DNA of 64,000 nucleotides, taken from G963665085 sp963665085 (GTDB taxonomy: Bacteria > Bacteroidota > Bacteroidia > Bacteroidales > JAAAOM01). Shown one piece after another: positions 62,101-64,000 of this stretch. Location: positions 3,596,001 through 3,660,000 of the forward strand of contig CAXXXS010000001.1 in NCBI GenBank assembly GCA_963665085.2, in the 5' to 3' direction. A program made the position numbers and the translations under genes. The notes below the pieces were generated by a model. It made no database searches. It was not told the origin of the DNA and worked only from the letters and a program-made list of their open reading frames with translations. Every line of letters begins with the position of its first letter. Position 1 is the stretch's first letter.

Positions 62101-63354
62101 TTAGTTTGTAATAGGAACAGTGAAGTAAAAAGTGCTCCCTTTGTTTATTTGAGAATCAAGCCAGATTCTGCCACCAAGAATTTCAACCATTTTTTTCGTG
62201 AGAAAAAGGCCAATTCCTGCTCCTCTATATACATTTTTTGAATTGGTATTTCCTTTTGTGAACCGGTCAAATATTCTCTCCTGTAGTTCCTTTTCGATTC
62301 CTATACCTGTATCTTCAACATAAAATAGAATTAGTTTGTTTTCTATTTTATGGCTTAACCGGATATGTCCTTTTTCGGTGAATTTAATTGCATTTTTTAA
62401 TAGGTTCATTAATATCTGTTCGAGCCTGGTTTTGTCTGTATTTATAATAAAATCCTTGTTGCAAAGTTCAATTTCTAGCTGAACGGCAGGGCTTAACTGA
62501 ATTTTAAAAATTTCGTTTAGGTTTTTTAATGTATTGTAAAGATTGATATTTGTTTTCTTTAGTGATAATTGATTTGTTTCAATCATAGACATGTCAATCA
62601 TATCTTCTATTAACCTGATTAGGTGGTCGCTGTTTTCAGTAATTATTTTTTTAAACCTTGTGTTGTTGCTGGTGTCATAATCAACTAATAACGACGAAAA
62701 ACCCACAATAGCATTCAATGGCGTGCGAATTTCATGTGAGAGGTTGTGTAAAAAAGCTGTTTTCAATCGTTCAGATTCTTTTGCTTTTTTGTATTGTTCA
62801 AGATAATTGTTTTTTGCAACCATTGTGAAAATATAAATAATTAGTAGATATATTATTAGTCCACTGTATACATCAATTATTCTTGTTTTTTCTGATGTAT
62901 AATTATTTATTAGTTCTGGATGAAAATATTCAATAGAGAAAAGTACGATGATATTTGACAATACAAAAAAGTACAAATATAGTGTCCTTTTAGAGTCCCA
63001 AATAAATAAGAGTAATGAAAAGTATACTACAAATAAATATAAAACAGGGCCATGGCTATTATAATTAAAAACCCAAAAGAAGTTGGATATGAATATGGAT
63101 ACAATAGAAATAGCATATTTTAGTGGGGTGTCATATTTGTTAGATAGTCTGCCGATTATATAAATGGAAAAGTAGCATATAAAACAGATTGAAGCAATTA
63201 TAATTGGGGCTATTCCAATATTTAAATAAATGTTTAGAAAAATTCCTGCAAAAGAGATAAGTGAAGATATGAGACTTGTATATAATACAAAATTTTTTTC
63301 GAAATTATCCGAATTAGAGTTGCCTATAATTTGTTTAATTAAATTTTTACACAT
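62101..63354 (-). CDS. Six-TM membrane histidine kinase
   Basis: The protein is 417 aa. Six hydrophobic helices fill residues about 24-183 (VLYTSLISSLISFAGIFLNIYL, IAPIIIASICFICYFSIYIIG, YAISIVSIFISNFFWVFNY, PVLYLFVVYFSLLLFIW, LYLYFFVLSNIIVLFSIEYF, VYSGLIIYLLIIYIFTMVA) with only short loops. A coiled linker follows, then a kinase core: H-box FLHNLSHEIRTPLNAIVGFSSLL, N-box ILMNLLKNAIKFTEKG, G1 DTGIGIEKEL, G2 YRGAGIGLFLTKKMV. It has no receiver domain. A compact six-TM sensor is the layout of CqsS/LqsS autoinducer kinases but also of many unrelated Bacteroidota kinases. It is divergent from a PLP-dependent synthase-like gene at 63565. Confidence 0.92.
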   Translation of the reverse strand: MCKNLIKQIIGNSNSDNFEKNFVLYTSLISSLISFAGIFLNIYLNIGIAPIIIASICFICYFSIYIIGRLSNKYDTPLKYAISIVSIFISNFFWVFNYNSHGPVLYLFVVYFSLLLFIWDSKRTLYLYFFVLSNIIVLFSIEYFHPELINNYTSEKTRIIDVYSGLIIYLLIIYIFTMVAKNNYLEQYKKAKESERLKTAFLHNLSHEIRTPLNAIVGFSSLLVDYDTSNNTRFKKIITENSDHLIRLIEDMIDMSMIETNQLSLKKTNINLYNTLKNLNEIFKIQLSPAVQLEIELCNKDFIINTDKTRLEQILMNLLKNAIKFTEKGHIRLSHKIENKLILFYVEDTGIGIEKELQERIFDRFTKGNTNSKNVYRGAGIGLFLTKKMVEILGGRIWLDSQINKGSTFYFTVPITN

Positions 63355-63430
63355 CCTTTTAAAGATACAATTTAGTGTTTAAGTTACAATGGATAGAATT
63401 AATGTTGATGTATTTTAAATAAAAACATAC

Positions 63431-63446
63431 TATCGCAAAATATCGC
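63431..63446. promoter_or_regulatory. Direct repeat TATCGC x2 at 10-bp spacing
   Basis: TATCGC occurs at 63431 and 63441, one helical turn apart, separated by AAAA. It lies in the 210-base region shared by the divergent kinase and PLP-enzyme genes and stands out in AT-rich DNA. The spacing suits a response-regulator site. A TATATTTG (63478-63485), a -7-like element for the plus-strand gene, follows. Confidence 0.3.
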
Positions 63447-63564
63447 TTCCTAAAGATATAATAATACTTTAATTATTTATATTTGAGGAGTTGTTTTATT
63501 AAATTAAAACCGTTAGTCCTTATAAATAAAATTTATTGTAATTAGACACTAAACCCTTAACTCT

Positions 63565-64000
63565 ATGAGTAACAAATTCATTGATCAGACTCTTGAAGTC
63601 ATTAATTGTGCTATTAAAAATGAAGCCAGCCATGTAACAATGGAAGATTCCATGTTTAATGGGAATAATATAAAATATAATAATACCGAATTAAAAGGAT
63701 TTATATTTTGCGATTATATTGGTTTGTCAACAGATAAAAGATTAAAAGAAGCATCAAAACAAGCTATTGATAAATATGGAGTTTTTACTTCTGTATCAAG
63801 AACATTTATAAAACTAGGGCTCTATGATGAGCTTGAAGAGATTGTTTCGAAGATTTTTAATAAGCCAGTAATTCTTATAACAAGGACTTCTTTGGGGCAC
63901 ATTGCTGCACTTCCGTTATTGGTGCAACCTGATGATGTTATAATATTGGATCATTTTGTTCATACAAGTGTAAGAAATGCTTCAGATATGCTTCGAGGTA
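63565..64000 (+). CDS. PLP-dependent aminotransferase class I/II, alpha-oxoamine-synthase-like (partial, runs off window)
   Basis: The frame from the ATG at 63565 stays open to the window end (145 codons seen). It resembles the alpha-oxoamine synthase group (AONS, KBL, serine palmitoyltransferase, CqsA). GFIFCDYIGLSTDKRLKEASKQAIDKYG corresponds to the substrate-entry strand and helix. LYDELEEIVSKIFNKP is the LE..IA segment. DDVIILDHFVHTSVRNASDML carries the His expected to stack on the cofactor. The glycine-rich GTGGSR found in AONS and KBL reads YGVFTSVSRTF, so it is not a standard biotin or threonine enzyme. These enzymes condense an amino acid with an acyl-CoA. The catalytic lysine lies outside the window. 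Confidence 0.8.
   Translation, partial: MSNKFIDQTLEVINCAIKNEASHVTMEDSMFNGNNIKYNNTELKGFIFCDYIGLSTDKRLKEASKQAIDKYGVFTSVSRTFIKLGLYDELEEIVSKIFNKPVILITRTSLGHIAALPLLVQPDDVIILDHFVHTSVRNASDMLRG

Overview
The window is AT-rich chromosomal DNA from a member of the Bacteroidota, most likely a marine or environmental Bacteroidales/Marinilabiliales-type bacterium. The inference rests on SusC/SusD pairs with STN domains, ECF sigma/FecR anti-sigma pairs, two-component propeller kinases, many lipoprotein glycosidases and a TTG-N17-TAnnTTTG type promoter. No species is assigned. I see no rRNA or tRNA gene, no CRISPR array and no complete insertion sequence.

Bases 1 to about 42500 are a glycan-utilisation region of three linked modules, each running anti-sigma (FecR), SusC, SusD. 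Module 1 (1-18410) starts with the tail of a FecR gene and continues with SusC, SusD, a GH106-type alpha-L-rhamnosidase, a ceramidase-like amidase, a type-B carboxylesterase, a secreted metallo-beta-lactamase (MBL) fold hydrolase, a GH78 alpha-L-rhamnosidase and a divergent GH92 enzyme. Module 2 (18547-27589) is ECF sigma, FecR, SusC, SusD, a second secreted MBL-fold hydrolase and a lipoprotein esterase. A FucP-type sugar symporter (minus strand) and a divergent AraC-type regulator follow. Module 3 (30484-42470) is ECF sigma, FecR, SusC, SusD, a GH35 beta-galactosidase and a canonical GH92 alpha-mannosidase. Together these fit import and dismantling of a rhamnose-capped, galactose- and mannose-containing glycan or glycoconjugate that also carries ester or amide groups. 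The exact substrate cannot be read from sequence.

Bases 42660-57510 hold signalling and housekeeping genes. A small membrane protein is followed by a set of a soluble multi-PAS histidine kinase, an NtrC-type sigma-54 activator, a methyl-accepting chemotaxis protein and a receiver-kinase protein. Then come an AddA/RecB-like helicase-nuclease overlapping a YhcC-type radical SAM gene, a small unknown protein overlapping a TPR histidine kinase, and a GNAT acetyltransferase. On the minus strand follow a DUF2975 membrane protein, an XRE regulator and a large propeller histidine kinase (apparently one operon), then a six-TM histidine kinase. The window ends inside a plus-strand PLP-dependent alpha-oxoamine-synthase-like gene divergent from that six-TM kinase.

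Noncoding features that stand out are structured leaders with tiny reading frames before all three susC genes, a decaying family of MITE-like elements (three copies), a repeat-dense 815-base gap (39448-40262) containing five 14-bp dyads at an exact 22-bp period, strong hairpin terminators, and a CqsA/CqsS-like gene arrangement at the right edge.
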